A stretch of DNA of 49,586 nucleotides from an uncultured Lachnoclostridium sp. (GCA_947565985.1 CANOID010000008.1:1-49586), one strand, 5' to 3'. Counted from the first letter of the stretch, positions 1-8,543 are shown. The notes: generated from the sequence alone by a model not told the origin. Made by a program: numbers and translations.

Positions 1-999
1 AGAGCTAAATATCGAAGAGGTAGACGTAACCGAAAAACCAGATATAGAAAAGCAAGATTTTTCAACAGGAAAAATTCTACTAAAAAAGATAGGTTTAGTC
101 CTACAATGCAAAGCAAACTGAATAGCCATATTAAGGAAATAGAATATATTAAATCAAATTTGCCTATAAAGAAGATAATCGTTGAAGCAGGACAGTTTGA
201 TACACATCTTATGAGAAATCCTTTATTAGCACTTGAAAAAGTTAAGCATTGGGGATACCAAAAAGGTCCAGATTATGGCTTTGAAAATACGAGAGCTATG
301 GTGTTAAACAGGGATAATTATAAGTGCCAGAATTGTAAAGGTAAGCATAAAGATAGCAAACTAGAAATACATCATATAATATTTCGTAGTCAGGGTGGTT
401 CAGACGAAGAAAGTAATCTTATTACCCTGTGTCATACTTGTCATGAGAACTTGCATAATGGTAAGATTAATCCTAAGTTAGAAGGTAAGACAAAAGGCAA
501 TCTTAAATATGCAACACAGATGAATCTTATTCGTAAACAATTATTAAAGATATATCCTGAAGCTATAGAAACATTTGGATATGTGACAAAAGCAAACAGA
601 TTGCAGCTTGGTATAGAAAAAGAACACTACTATGATGCTTGTGTTATTGCAACAGGTGGAAAAGTATTCAAAATAGTGAGTAATCTTTACAAGAAAAAAT
701 GTGTTTCATGTGGAGATTTTGAACAAACTAAAGGAGTGCGAAGTGAGCAGCCAATAATCACAGATAAGATATGTGGTTTTAGAAAATTTGACAAAGTGAA
801 ATATTTTGGTAAAGAATATTTTATTAACGGAAGAATGTCTAGTGGTTACGCTGTTCTTATGGATATTAATGGTAACAAAATTGATTTTTCTTCCATGCCC
901 AAAGGATTTAAAACACCAAAAATGGTAAACCTGAAAAGATTGGTGGCGAGGTCATCATGGATAGTTACAACCGTGGCGGACATTCAAAATATAGCTTAA
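1..999 (+). CDS. iscB: IscB-family RNA-guided HNH/RuvC endonuclease (5' partial)
   Basis: The open frame runs from base 1, so the usual RuvC-I motif and N-terminal domain are outside the window. Visible in order are an arginine-rich bridge helix (RRGRRNRK, codons 5-12), the RuvC-II glutamate in IIVEAG (about codon 62), an HNH domain with zinc CxxC pairs and catalytic HH (IHHIIF) plus NLITLC and CHENLH, then RuvC-III HxxDA (HYYDA), and a C-terminal domain with SSGYAVLMD that resembles the TAM-contacting part of IscB. IscB proteins are the ancestors of Cas9 and cut DNA guided by an omega-RNA. All catalytic residues in the visible part are present, so it does not look decayed. Its last 43 bases overlap the tnpA remnant. 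The first ATG at 106 is inside the bridge-helix region and is not the real start. Confidence 0.85.
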   Translation, partial: RAKYRRGRRNRKTRYRKARFFNRKNSTKKDRFSPTMQSKLNSHIKEIEYIKSNLPIKKIIVEAGQFDTHLMRNPLLALEKVKHWGYQKGPDYGFENTRAMVLNRDNYKCQNCKGKHKDSKLEIHHIIFRSQGGSDEESNLITLCHTCHENLHNGKINPKLEGKTKGNLKYATQMNLIRKQLLKIYPEAIETFGYVTKANRLQLGIEKEHYYDACVIATGGKVFKIVSNLYKKKCVSCGDFEQTKGVRSEQPIITDKICGFRKFDKVKYFGKEYFINGRMSSGYAVLMDINGNKIDFSSMPKGFKTPKMVNLKRLVARSSWIVTTVADIQNIA

Positions 1000-1153
1000 A
1001 AGTACATATAATATTTGTAACAAAATATAGAAAGAATATCTTTCTAAACAATATTGGAAACACAAAATACTTTGGTTTGATGGATATTTTGCTTGTAGTA
1101 TAGGTCAAGTTTCACAAGAGATTATTAAAAAATATATTCAAAATCAAGGGTAA
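957..1153 (+). pseudogene. IS200/IS605-family TnpA (Y1 transposase) remnant, internal deletion
   Basis: An ATG at 957, overlapping the end of iscB, opens a frame reading MDSYNRGGHSKYSL then VHIIFVTKYRK, the typical start of IS200-like TnpA. After about 27 codons the similarity stops, and from about 1052 a different frame reads YWKHKILWFDGYFACSIG and then QEIIKKYIQNQG before a stop at 1151-1153. This is the family's C-terminus, with the YxxxQ catalytic motif (YIQNQ). The central part, including the HUH metal-binding motif, is missing and the frame changes, so the enzyme must be inactive. The overlap with iscB suggests the two were once translated together. Confidence 0.85.
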
Positions 1154-1164
1154 TGGTAACGAAC

Positions 1165-1204
1165 GCTGTGTATCCACACACCTAAAAGTATGTGGTTTTA
1201 CAGC
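1165..1204 (+). repeat. Imperfect hairpin, probable right end of the IS element
   Basis: GCTGT (1165-1169) pairs with ACAGC (1200-1204), and inside it CCACACA (1174-1180) pairs with TATGTGG (1189-1195) with one mismatch. Subterminal imperfect hairpins like this are the TnpA recognition sites at IS200/IS605 ends. It lies 11 nt after the TnpA stop, where a right end is expected. Confidence 0.6.
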
Positions 1205-1250
1205 TGATATCTTTTATAAATGTTAAATTTAGAAAGCGGATTAAATATAT

Positions 1251-2129
1251 ATGAGCAGAATAATAAGGGTGGGAAGTCGTGACAGCACTCTTGCTGTTGC
1301 ACAGACAATGATACTAGTAGACAAGATGAAACACCATAATCCAGATATTGAGTTTAAACTTGTTACAATGAAGACTACAGGAGATAAAATACTAGACAGA
1401 AACCTTTATGATATAGGCGGTAAGGGGCTTTTTGTAAAGGAGCTTGACCATGCGCTACTTGATGGGCATGTAGATATTGTAATACACAGTCTTAAAGACT
1501 TGCCAATGGAAATAGACAAAAATTTGCCGCTTATTGGGTTCTCAAAAAGAAAAGACCCACGTGATGCAATGATATTAAAAAGTGAGATGGAAAGTTTTAG
1601 TACAGGGTGTATCGGGACTTCAAGCAAAAGAAGAATAATACAGCTCAAAAGGCTATATCCAAGCGCAATTTTTAAAGGTATCAGGGGCAATGTTCAGACG
1701 AGATTAAAAAAGCTTGAAAATGGCAGCTATGATGCTACAATACTTGCAATGGCAGGGCTTTTAAGGCTTGGAATGCAAAAATGTGTGTTTAGAATTTTTT
1801 CTACTGACGAAGTTATTCCTGCGGCAGGGCAGGGTATATTGGCAGTACAAGGAAGAAAGGGAGAAGACTATTCATTTGTGGAGTGTATAAATTGTGACAA
1901 TTCTTTTTATGCTGCAGTTGCAGAAAGAAGTTTTGTAAGAAACCTTGGAGGCAGTTGTAGTTCGCCAGTTGCAGCATATGCCACAGTGGTTTCGGATGAA
2001 ATAAAAGTTAAGGGATTTTATTTTAATGAAGAAATTGGCAATTATACAACTGGTGTTAAAACTGGCAAAAAAAAGGATGCCATAAAAATTGGTGAGGAGC
2101 TTGCACTAGAGTTAAGGTGCAGGCTTTAA
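1251..2129 (+). CDS. hemC: Hydroxymethylbilane synthase (porphobilinogen deaminase)
   Basis: This cytoplasmic enzyme joins four porphobilinogen units into hydroxymethylbilane, the first linear tetrapyrrole. The 292-residue protein begins with the family motif IRVGSRDSTLAVAQ, has HSLKDLP at 79-85 with the catalytic Asp83, and GGSCSSPVAA with Cys236, the attachment point of the dipyrromethane cofactor. Length is close to the usual 300 or so. The ribosome binding site before the ATG (GCGGA) is weak. It is followed after 13 nt by cobA-hemD, so the two are co-transcribed. The IS element immediately upstream has probably replaced whatever preceded hemC. Confidence 0.97.
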   Translation: MSRIIRVGSRDSTLAVAQTMILVDKMKHHNPDIEFKLVTMKTTGDKILDRNLYDIGGKGLFVKELDHALLDGHVDIVIHSLKDLPMEIDKNLPLIGFSKRKDPRDAMILKSEMESFSTGCIGTSSKRRIIQLKRLYPSAIFKGIRGNVQTRLKKLENGSYDATILAMAGLLRLGMQKCVFRIFSTDEVIPAAGQGILAVQGRKGEDYSFVECINCDNSFYAAVAERSFVRNLGGSCSSPVAAYATVVSDEIKVKGFYFNEEIGNYTTGVKTGKKKDAIKIGEELALELRCRL

Positions 2130-2142
2130 CTTTAGGAGGATT

Positions 2143-3699
2143 ATGCAACACAATGGAAAAGTATGGCTTATAGGAGCAGGTACAGGCGATGCAGGATTGA
2201 TTACAGTTAAAGGGATAGAAATATTAAAACAGGCAGATGTTGTTGTATTTGATGCACTTGTAAGCCTTGAAATACTTTCTATTATGCCACGCTTTGCAGA
2301 GCTTATAGATGCTGGAAAGATATCTGGCAGACATACATTGACTCAGGATGAGATTAACAAACTACTTATCAGCAAGGCTAAAGAAGGCAAAAAAGTTGTA
2401 AGGCTTAAAGGTGGAGACCCTTTTGTATTTGGAAGGGGAGGTGAAGAACTGGAGGCACTGGCAAATGAAAATATTCCTTTTGAAGTGGTTCCGGGGATTA
2501 CATCATCGATTGCAGTTGCTGCATACAGTGGTATACCTGTGACACACAGGGACTATACATCCTCATTTCATGTAATTACAGGGCATAAAAAGAAAAATGG
2601 AAAACTCAATATTAATTTTAAATTACTTACTGAATTAAATGCAACGCTTGTATTTCTTATGGCAGTAGCTTCATTGGATGATATATGCCAAGGACTTTTA
2701 GATGCGGGAATGGATAAAGATACGCCTGCTGTGGTATTAGAAAAAGGGACTACTAGCCAACAAAGAAAGATAGAGGCAACAGTGGCAACGCTAAAAGAGA
2801 CCGTTTGCAAAGCACTGATAAAAAGTCCTGTTGTAATAATAGTTGGTAAAGTGTGTAGTCTTGGAAGCATTCTTTCATGGTATGAAAAATTACCATTATA
2901 TAATAAACAAATTCTTATCACACGACCAGAGAGCCAAACACCAGAATTGGCTTCAAAACTTAGATTATTAGGGGCACATATTGTACAAATGCCAACTATA
3001 GAGACTATAAAAATAAATAAGCCTGCTGAATTAGAAAGATTTTATAAAACAGTTGAAGAAATATACAACAGTAAATGCAATCAAGACAATCAAAGAAAGA
3101 AATGTATTGTATTTACAAGCCCACAGGGTGTTCATTATTTTTTTGAATTACTTAGTGATAAAAAGATTGATATAAGAAAATTATTTATATGTGGAAATAC
3201 TGAATTTGCAGTTATAGGTTCTGGCACAAGTACTGCATTACAAAAATATGGCATATTTGCAGACTATATGCCGCTCAAATATTCGTCAGAAGACCTTGGT
3301 AATTTTCTTGCAAATGAAGCAGAGAATATAAATCATATATATATTTTCAGAGCAAAGAAAGGCTCTATAAATCTTATAGATAAGCTTGACGAGACAGGAA
3401 TTTGTTACAGTGATATACCTATATACCATACTGTATACACTAAACCGTATCAAGTAACAGAAAAAATAGCAGATGCATTTAGTAATAGGGAATTTGATTA
3501 TGTCACATTTACAAGTGCATCTACAGTAAAAGGCTTTACAAGTATTTTTAAAGATATAGATTATAAAAACATAAAGGCAGTGTGCATAGGTGATAAAACA
3601 GCAGATAAGGCTTTATTGTGCGGCATGGATGTTATAGTTTCAAAAGAAGCAACAATAGATTCAATAGTAACAACGATATTAGAAGAATCAGCAAAGTAA
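2143..3699 (+). CDS. cobA-hemD: Uroporphyrinogen-III C-methyltransferase / uroporphyrinogen-III synthase fusion
   Basis: This 518-residue protein has two domains. Residues 1-245 or so are an SAM-dependent uroporphyrinogen-III methyltransferase (GAGTGDAG at 11-18, GGDPFVFGRGGEE at 90-102, VPGITS and GIPVTHR), which makes precorrin-2 for siroheme or cobalamin. From about 255 a HemD domain (KQILITRPE) cyclises hydroxymethylbilane to uroporphyrinogen III. Such fusions are standard in Clostridia. RBS AGGAGG ends 4 nt before the ATG. It sits between hemC and hemL, so three of the early steps are encoded together; together they point to siroheme or corrinoid rather than necessarily heme. Confidence 0.95.
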   Translation: MQHNGKVWLIGAGTGDAGLITVKGIEILKQADVVVFDALVSLEILSIMPRFAELIDAGKISGRHTLTQDEINKLLISKAKEGKKVVRLKGGDPFVFGRGGEELEALANENIPFEVVPGITSSIAVAAYSGIPVTHRDYTSSFHVITGHKKKNGKLNINFKLLTELNATLVFLMAVASLDDICQGLLDAGMDKDTPAVVLEKGTTSQQRKIEATVATLKETVCKALIKSPVVIIVGKVCSLGSILSWYEKLPLYNKQILITRPESQTPELASKLRLLGAHIVQMPTIETIKINKPAELERFYKTVEEIYNSKCNQDNQRKKCIVFTSPQGVHYFFELLSDKKIDIRKLFICGNTEFAVIGSGTSTALQKYGIFADYMPLKYSSEDLGNFLANEAENINHIYIFRAKKGSINLIDKLDETGICYSDIPIYHTVYTKPYQVTEKIADAFSNREFDYVTFTSASTVKGFTSIFKDIDYKNIKAVCIGDKTADKALLCGMDVIVSKEATIDSIVTTILEESAK

Positions 3700-3728
3700 A
3701 TAAAAATAATAGGAGGCTTAACTTAGGC

Positions 3729-5042
3729 ATGGCAGGACTAAAATTAACTAGCTCAGAGGCATTATTTGAAAGGGCAGTGCAGATTATGCCAGGTGGTGTC
3801 AACAGTCCAGTAAGGGCATTTAAAGCTGTAGGTGGAAAACCTGTATTTATAGAAAATGCTAAAGGACAGTATCTTTATGATGTAGATGGCAACAGATATA
3901 CAGACTATATTGGCTCATGGGGACCTATGATACTTGGACATAGTGATGAGCGAATTTTAGAAGCAGTGGTAAAACAAATACAAAAAGGTATAAGCTATGG
4001 TACATCATCAGCTCTTGAAGTAGAAATGGCAGAGCTTATAATAGAAATGGTTCCTGTGTTAGAGATGGTACGTATGGTTAATTCTGGCACAGAAGCTGTT
4101 ATGAGTGCAGTAAGGGCAGCAAGGGGATTTACAGGAAGAGATAAGATTATTAAATTTGAAGGGTGTTATCATGGTCATGCTGATACACTGTTAGTTAAGG
4201 CTGGCTCAGGTGTTATGACAGCGGGAGTTCCAGACAGTATCGGAGTTCCAAAAGGTTGTGCAAAAGATACACTTACAGCAGAGTACAATAACCTTGAAAG
4301 TGTGAAGGCTCTTTTTGCAGAAAATTATAATAAAATTGCGTGTGTAATAGTAGAGCCAGTCGCTGCTAATATGGGGCTTGTGCTTCCGGAAAAGGGTTTT
4401 CTTACAGGACTTAGGAAACTGTGTGATGATAACGGTACTCTTCTCTTATTTGATGAGGTTATAACAGGCTTTAGGCTTAAAGCAGATGGAGCAAGCGGAT
4501 ATTATGGAGTAAAACCAGATATTGTCACATATGGGAAAATTATAGGTGCAGGTATGCCTGTAGGTGCATATGGCGGTAGAAAAGATGTTATGAGTGTAGT
4601 TGCACCACTTGGAAATGTATATCAGGCAGGGACACTTAGTGGCAACCCAATAGCAATGTGTGCAGGAATAACACAGTTAAAAATTCTTAAAGATTCGCCA
4701 GAGATATATACATATGTTGATAAACTTGGTAAAAGATTTAGAGATGGGGTACAAAAAGTATTCAAAGAATATAAAAAACAAGTAAATGTATCAGGTATTG
4801 GCTCACTTTCATGTATTTATTTTACACAAAATAAAGTATGTGATTACAGAACAGCTAAAACTTCAGATACTGAGGAATTTGCAAAATATTTTACACATAT
4901 GTTAAGCAAGGGAAATTACTTTGGACCAAGCCAGTTTGAAGCTATTTTTATATCAGCTGCACATACTAGCAAAGATATAGACAAGACACTTGAAGATATA
5001 ACAGAATATATAGTAAATAGTAACAGTAATAAACGGTTTTAA
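3729..5042 (+). CDS. hemL: Glutamate-1-semialdehyde 2,1-aminomutase
   Basis: HemL converts glutamate-1-semialdehyde into 5-aminolevulinate in the C5 pathway, using PLP. The 437-residue protein shows the family start (MPGGVNSPVRAFKAVGG), the PLP-binding FDEVITGFR (Asp242) and the Schiff-base lysine in TYGKIIGAGMPVGA (Lys270). The start at 3729 is chosen because it fits family length and follows AGGAGG at 3711-3716, though the 12-nt spacing is longer than usual; the open frame reaches back into cobA-hemD without homology. hemA and hemB, also needed for the route, are not in the window. Confidence 0.96.
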   Translation: MAGLKLTSSEALFERAVQIMPGGVNSPVRAFKAVGGKPVFIENAKGQYLYDVDGNRYTDYIGSWGPMILGHSDERILEAVVKQIQKGISYGTSSALEVEMAELIIEMVPVLEMVRMVNSGTEAVMSAVRAARGFTGRDKIIKFEGCYHGHADTLLVKAGSGVMTAGVPDSIGVPKGCAKDTLTAEYNNLESVKALFAENYNKIACVIVEPVAANMGLVLPEKGFLTGLRKLCDDNGTLLLFDEVITGFRLKADGASGYYGVKPDIVTYGKIIGAGMPVGAYGGRKDVMSVVAPLGNVYQAGTLSGNPIAMCAGITQLKILKDSPEIYTYVDKLGKRFRDGVQKVFKEYKKQVNVSGIGSLSCIYFTQNKVCDYRTAKTSDTEEFAKYFTHMLSKGNYFGPSQFEAIFISAAHTSKDIDKTLEDITEYIVNSNSNKRF

Positions 5043-5064
5043 CATAAATGTGTCATAAAAAGTA

Positions 5065-5093
5065 TTGACAAATCCCATTTTTAAGTATATTAT
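5065..5093 (+). promoter_or_regulatory. Sigma-A promoter of the tRNA-Pro gene
   Basis: Perfect -35 TTGACA at 5065-5070, 17-nt spacer, -10 TATTAT at 5088-5093. It lies 47 nt before the mature tRNA start, as expected for a 5' leader removed by RNase P. Confidence 0.8.
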
Positions 5094-5140
5094 AACTAGT
5101 GTTAATAGGTTTAATATTCTATTTTATTGGTGATTTTATA

Positions 5141-5214
5141 CGGCGTGTGGCTCAGCTTGGCAGAGTGCTGCGTTCGGGACGCAGAAGCCGCAGGTTCAAA
5201 TCCTGTCACGCCGA
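5141..5214 (+). tRNA. tRNA-Pro (anticodon CGG)
   Basis: A complete 74-nt cloverleaf: acceptor stem CGGCGTG/CACGCCG, D stem GCTC/GAGT, anticodon stem CTGCG/CGCAG with loop TTCGGGA giving anticodon CGG, variable loop AAGCC, T stem GCAGG/CCTGT with TTCAAAT, and discriminator A. The CCA end is not encoded. A first pair of C1-G72 and G37 are typical of bacterial proline tRNAs. Confidence 0.95.
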
Positions 5215-5276
5215 TTGTGCAGGGATTATAAGGCAAGCTAGATAAAGCAGAGGCATAAATCCTTGGCAGGGGCATG

Positions 5277-5315
5277 GGCGTGTCTGGCAGATAATTGTCA
5301 GATACGCCTCTTTAC
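5277..5315 (+). terminator. Strong hairpin between tRNA-Pro and the chemoreceptor gene
   Basis: GGCGTGTCTGGCA (5277-5289) pairs over 13 bp, with two G-T wobbles, to TGTCAGATACGCC (5296-5308), followed by a pyrimidine-rich TCTTTACTTT. It likely ends the tRNA transcript. It lies only 26 nt before the start of the next gene, so it could also regulate read-through into that gene. Confidence 0.65.
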
Positions 5316-5334
5316 TTTATAAGGGAGGGGTTTT

Positions 5335-7332
5335 ATGAATGAAAAAAAGAAAAAAAAATTAATCTCTATGAAATTCAAACTTCTTGCAATTATTATTCCA
5401 GTTGTAGTGGCAATAACTGCATTATTGGTGATGTTTTCATATTATATATCAAGAACGCTTTTAGAAAACTCATCATATGAAACACTAGAAATTTCAGTAA
5501 GCAAGCAGGCAACACAGATAGAGGCATGGCTAGATGAGAATCTCGCTTCTTTTAAGACAGCAAAACAAACAATCGAAACAATTAAACCTAATGATGCACT
5601 GCTACAGATAATACTTGATAGTTATTATGGGGTCAATTCCAACTTTCCAAATGGAATTTATATTGCTTCACAGGATGGTAGTGTGATGAAAGCTTCATCG
5701 TCAGACACAACATTTAATAATGGAAGTATTATAGATTCTGTGTGGTATAAGCAAGGACTTACTAGAAAGAATATGGGATATACAAGTGCTTATCAGAATG
5801 AGAATGGGGAAAATATAGTTAGTGCATCTGGAATTTTAACAGATGGTTCAGACAATTTAAAGGTTATTGCAGCAGATTTGTCTATAGATAAAATCACTAT
5901 AATTGTCAATTCATCTATTGATATGGAAGGCGCACAAGCTTTTCTTTTAGATAAGAATACAGGAAATATAATTGCACACAGAGATTCATCGCTGGTTTCA
6001 ACTAATATTGCCAGTAAAAGCGATGATAAATACTTTAGTGGAGTGGCTGCCGAAATTGAACAGGGAAACCTTTTACGTTCTACTATTGAAGGAAATATAA
6101 CAGTATTTAAGGAAATTGATGGAACTGACTGGATGCTTGTTTCATATGTTCCAGAATCGCTTATACTTTCAGATGTCAACGGACTTAGAAATAAACTTAC
6201 AATTATAGGCATAATTTTAATCTTAGTCTTATGTATTCTTATCGACCGTGTTGTTTATCTAATGATACGACCTGTAAGCAGACTTACAGATACAATTACC
6301 TCTATGTCTTCTGGTGATTTTACTGTGGATGTCAATGTAAAAGGACACGATGAAGTTGCACTTATGGGTAGAAGTGTAAAACAGTTTACAGCGTCTATGA
6401 GGGATATGTTAAAAGATATACATAGCATTTCTGAGCAGTTAAACAAACAGGCATGGAATAGTGACACTATATCTTCAGAACTATATGAATCAGCACAGAC
6501 ACAAGCAAACTCGATGTCAGAGCTTAATACTACAGTTGACCAACTGTCTATGTCGGTAAATGAAATTGCGGAAAATGCAAGCAGACTTGCAGAAGTTGTT
6601 ACAGATACACATGAAGATAGCAGTCGTGTAGATGAAAAAATGAAAGACACTGTTGAAGTATCTAACAGAGGACGCACAGATATGCAAAAAGTCGGTGCTG
6701 CGATGGAGGATATAAGCAAATCAAATATTGAATTGCGTGAAGCTGTAGATAAGGTAGGTGAGGCTTCAGAAGAGATTACAAAAATAATCGGACTTATTGG
6801 TGAAATTGCGGATGAGACAAATCTTTTGTCACTTAACGCATCTATTGAAGCGGCAAGAGCTGGCGAGATGGGGAGAGGTTTTGCCGTTGTAGCTGCACAG
6901 ATTGGCAGACTTGCACAGAATAGTGCAGACTCTGTCAGCAATATCACAAAACTTATTGAAGAAATAAGGAAGCTTGTTCACGATGCAGTGAAACAGGCGG
7001 GAATTAGTTCTAAAAATATTGATGAAAGCAGCAAACTTATATACACAGCATTAGAGACATTTGATATTATATATGAAAATATTGAAGAGTCTAATGAAAT
7101 GATAACTCATATGATTAATAAAGTAGGAGAGGTTGACGAAGTAGCAACATCTGTAGCTGCTATTTCACAGGAGCAGGCAGCAAGTTCTGATGAAATACTT
7201 GCGACATCTGAAAATATGGTACTACAGTCTGATTCAATTTCAGACAACAGCAGAAAAGTTGCAGATGATTCAAGAATTCTTGCCCAAACGGCAGAAAGGC
7301 TGTCAGAACAAGTAGGCACATTTAAGATATAA
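5335..7332 (+). CDS. Methyl-accepting chemotaxis protein with Cache-type sensor
   Basis: A 665-residue membrane chemoreceptor. It has a first transmembrane helix at about 14-37, an extracytoplasmic region of about 245 residues with the look of a double-Cache domain ([14 protein letters not shown] and the later [14 protein letters not shown] and [12 protein letters not shown]), a second helix at about 285-307, a HAMP linker ([19 protein letters not shown]), and a long coiled-coil signalling domain with the conserved tip [18 protein letters not shown]. It would signal to CheA/CheW and the flagellar motor. RBS GGGAGGGG precedes the ATG. The neighbouring binding-protein gene, 22 nt downstream, may be its ligand partner. 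Ligand cannot be told from sequence alone. Confidence 0.95.
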   Translation: MNEKKKKKLISMKFKLLAIIIPVVVAITALLVMFSYYISRTLLENSSYETLEISVSKQATQIEAWLDENLASFKTAKQTIETIKPNDALLQIILDSYYGVNSNFPNGIYIASQDGSVMKASSSDTTFNNGSIIDSVWYKQGLTRKNMGYTSAYQNENGENIVSASGILTDGSDNLKVIAADLSIDKITIIVNSSIDMEGAQAFLLDKNTGNIIAHRDSSLVSTNIASKSDDKYFSGVAAEIEQGNLLRSTIEGNITVFKEIDGTDWMLVSYVPESLILSDVNGLRNKLTIIGIILILVLCILIDRVVYLMIRPVSRLTDTITSMSSGDFTVDVNVKGHDEVALMGRSVKQFTASMRDMLKDIHSISEQLNKQAWNSDTISSELYESAQTQANSMSELNTTVDQLSMSVNEIAENASRLAEVVTDTHEDSSRVDEKMKDTVEVSNRGRTDMQKVGAAMEDISKSNIELREAVDKVGEASEEITKIIGLIGEIADETNLLSLNASIEAARAGEMGRGFAVVAAQIGRLAQNSADSVSNITKLIEEIRKLVHDAVKQAGISSKNIDESSKLIYTALETFDIIYENIEESNEMITHMINKVGEVDEVATSVAAISQEQAASSDEILATSENMVLQSDSISDNSRKVADDSRILAQTAERLSEQVGTFKI

Positions 7333-7354
7333 GAGATACAAAGGGGTGATTTGT

Positions 7355-8332
7355 ATGAAAAAAGGTTTACGCTTATTAATGTTGTGTGTATTGTGCTTTA
7401 ATATAGTTACAGGATGTGGTAAAGGTGGAGAAAGTGCCATAGATGGCAGTGGCATAAAGATATACTTGACAGTATCACAATACAACACTTTTAAAACGTC
7501 ACTTGTAAATGCAGCTAAGACAGAGGCTGAAAATCTTGGTGCACAGATTGTTATAGAAGATGCAGATGGTGTGCTTGAAACACAGGTTTCACAGATTAAA
7601 AAAGCTGCTAAAGAGGGTTACGATGTTATTTTATGCAATCCAGTCAATACAGATACAGCACTGGAGCTTGAAGAGCTTGCAGAGGGTATACCAATAGTAT
7701 TTTATAACAGTTGTCCTGATGATAGTAGGCTTAAAGCGGGCAAGTATATATATGTAGGCTCTAGTGAAGCTGATGCAGGACGATACCAAGCTGAATATAT
7801 ACTAGATAATAGTGTAGACAAAGATGAGATAAATGTAGTAGTAATCCAAGGAGAATTAGGCCATTCTGCAACATATGGAAGAACTTCTTCTCTTATATCA
7901 GAATTAAATAAGTCAGACAAAAAGGTAAATATTGTATTTAAAGATACAGCAGATTGGGACAAGGAAAAGGCAAAGTCTTTATTTGATATATTCTTAACAA
8001 CAGGTCAGCCATATGATTTTGTTGCAAGTAACAATGATACGATGGCACTTGGTGTTCTTGATTCATATGCTGAAAATAATACAGACCCTGCTAAGGCACC
8101 TGTGCTTGGCATAGATGCTACTGCAGATGGGTGTGCCGCAATTAAAGATGGTAGGATGGCATTTACAGTGTACCAACCAGCAAAAAAACAGGGAGAATGC
8201 ATTATAAAGGCAGCTATAGCACTTGTACATGGCGATTCAATAAGTAGCATAGAGGGTGCTACAGAAGATAATAAATATGTATATGTGCCATTTGAAAAAG
8301 TGACTGCAGACAATGTAAGTAAATATGAATAA
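7355..8332 (+). CDS. Lipoprotein periplasmic-binding protein, sugar-binding type (Peripla_BP_4-like)
   Basis: A 325-residue lipid-anchored binding protein. It has a signal peptide ending in a lipobox (NIVTGC), then two Rossmann-like lobes typical of ribose/galactose-type binding proteins (QISQIKKAAKEGYDVILCNP-like region, VASNNDTMALGVLDS, VLGIDATADGCAAIKDG). The ATG at 7355 is preferred over the in-frame GTG at 7346 because the AAGGGG ribosome binding site overlaps the latter. No ABC permease or ATPase gene is next to it. It follows the chemoreceptor by 22 nt and is probably co-transcribed with it, which suggests a role in ligand sensing rather than, or as well as, uptake. Substrate unknown. 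Confidence 0.85.
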   Translation: MKKGLRLLMLCVLCFNIVTGCGKGGESAIDGSGIKIYLTVSQYNTFKTSLVNAAKTEAENLGAQIVIEDADGVLETQVSQIKKAAKEGYDVILCNPVNTDTALELEELAEGIPIVFYNSCPDDSRLKAGKYIYVGSSEADAGRYQAEYILDNSVDKDEINVVVIQGELGHSATYGRTSSLISELNKSDKKVNIVFKDTADWDKEKAKSLFDIFLTTGQPYDFVASNNDTMALGVLDSYAENNTDPAKAPVLGIDATADGCAAIKDGRMAFTVYQPAKKQGECIIKAAIALVHGDSISSIEGATEDNKYVYVPFEKVTADNVSKYE

Positions 8333-8351
8333 GTCATTTATATGATGCCAT

Positions 8352-8543
8352 GGTCAAAAGTAGATAGCAGTGCATATTTACATGCAAATTGCTATCTACT
8401 AGCTTGACCCGCCAAACACCGACAAGAAGCAGATTTGCTTGCAAATATGCGGGATTGGAGGTATTGGCAGGATTGCGCGAATTGCAGGGCAATTTAGCAA
8501 TCCGTAGCATCAGTTGGGGGCAAAATACCTTTTGACCCCCAAC
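8352..8543. repeat. Folded intergenic element with inverted-repeat ends (MITE-like or structured RNA)
   Basis: GGTCAAAAG at 8352-8360 is repeated inverted as CTTTTGACC at 8529-8537. Inside lie three strong hairpins: AGTAGATAGCA (8359-8369) with TGCTATCTACT (8390-8400); GGATTGC (8470-8476) with GCAATCC (8497-8503) enclosing AATTGC/GCAATT; and GTTGGGGG (8513-8520) with CCCCCAAC (8536-8543). There is no coding potential. The last hairpin is not followed by a clear T-run, so it is a poor terminator. A short non-autonomous mobile element, a dispersed repeat, or a structured RNA would all fit; I match it to no known riboswitch class. Confidence 0.5.

Larger units (their letters stand above)
1..1204 (+). 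mobile_element. IS200/IS605-type element carrying iscB, right part only
   Basis: The element contains an IscB-family nuclease gene cut by the window start, then a decayed Y1 transposase (TnpA) remnant, then an imperfect hairpin at 1165-1204 of the kind found at IS200/IS605 ends. The left end, the start of iscB and any omega-RNA (normally just upstream of iscB) lie outside the window. The right boundary is placed at the end of the hairpin; the true cleavage site could be a few bases further on. It ends about 46 nt before hemC, so it sits directly at the head of the tetrapyrrole genes. With TnpA broken it can only move if a related transposase acts in trans. Confidence 0.75.

Noticed and set aside
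5215-5334. c-di-GMP (GEMM) riboswitch ahead of the chemoreceptor
   Set aside because: Commonly found upstream of such genes, but the conserved GEMM core bases are absent.
6255-6947. Long open frame on the - strand within the chemoreceptor gene (and similar ones opposite fliF, fliI, sigE)
   Set aside because: Serine/isoleucine-rich mirror of a coding strand with clear homology; no ribosome binding site or motif.
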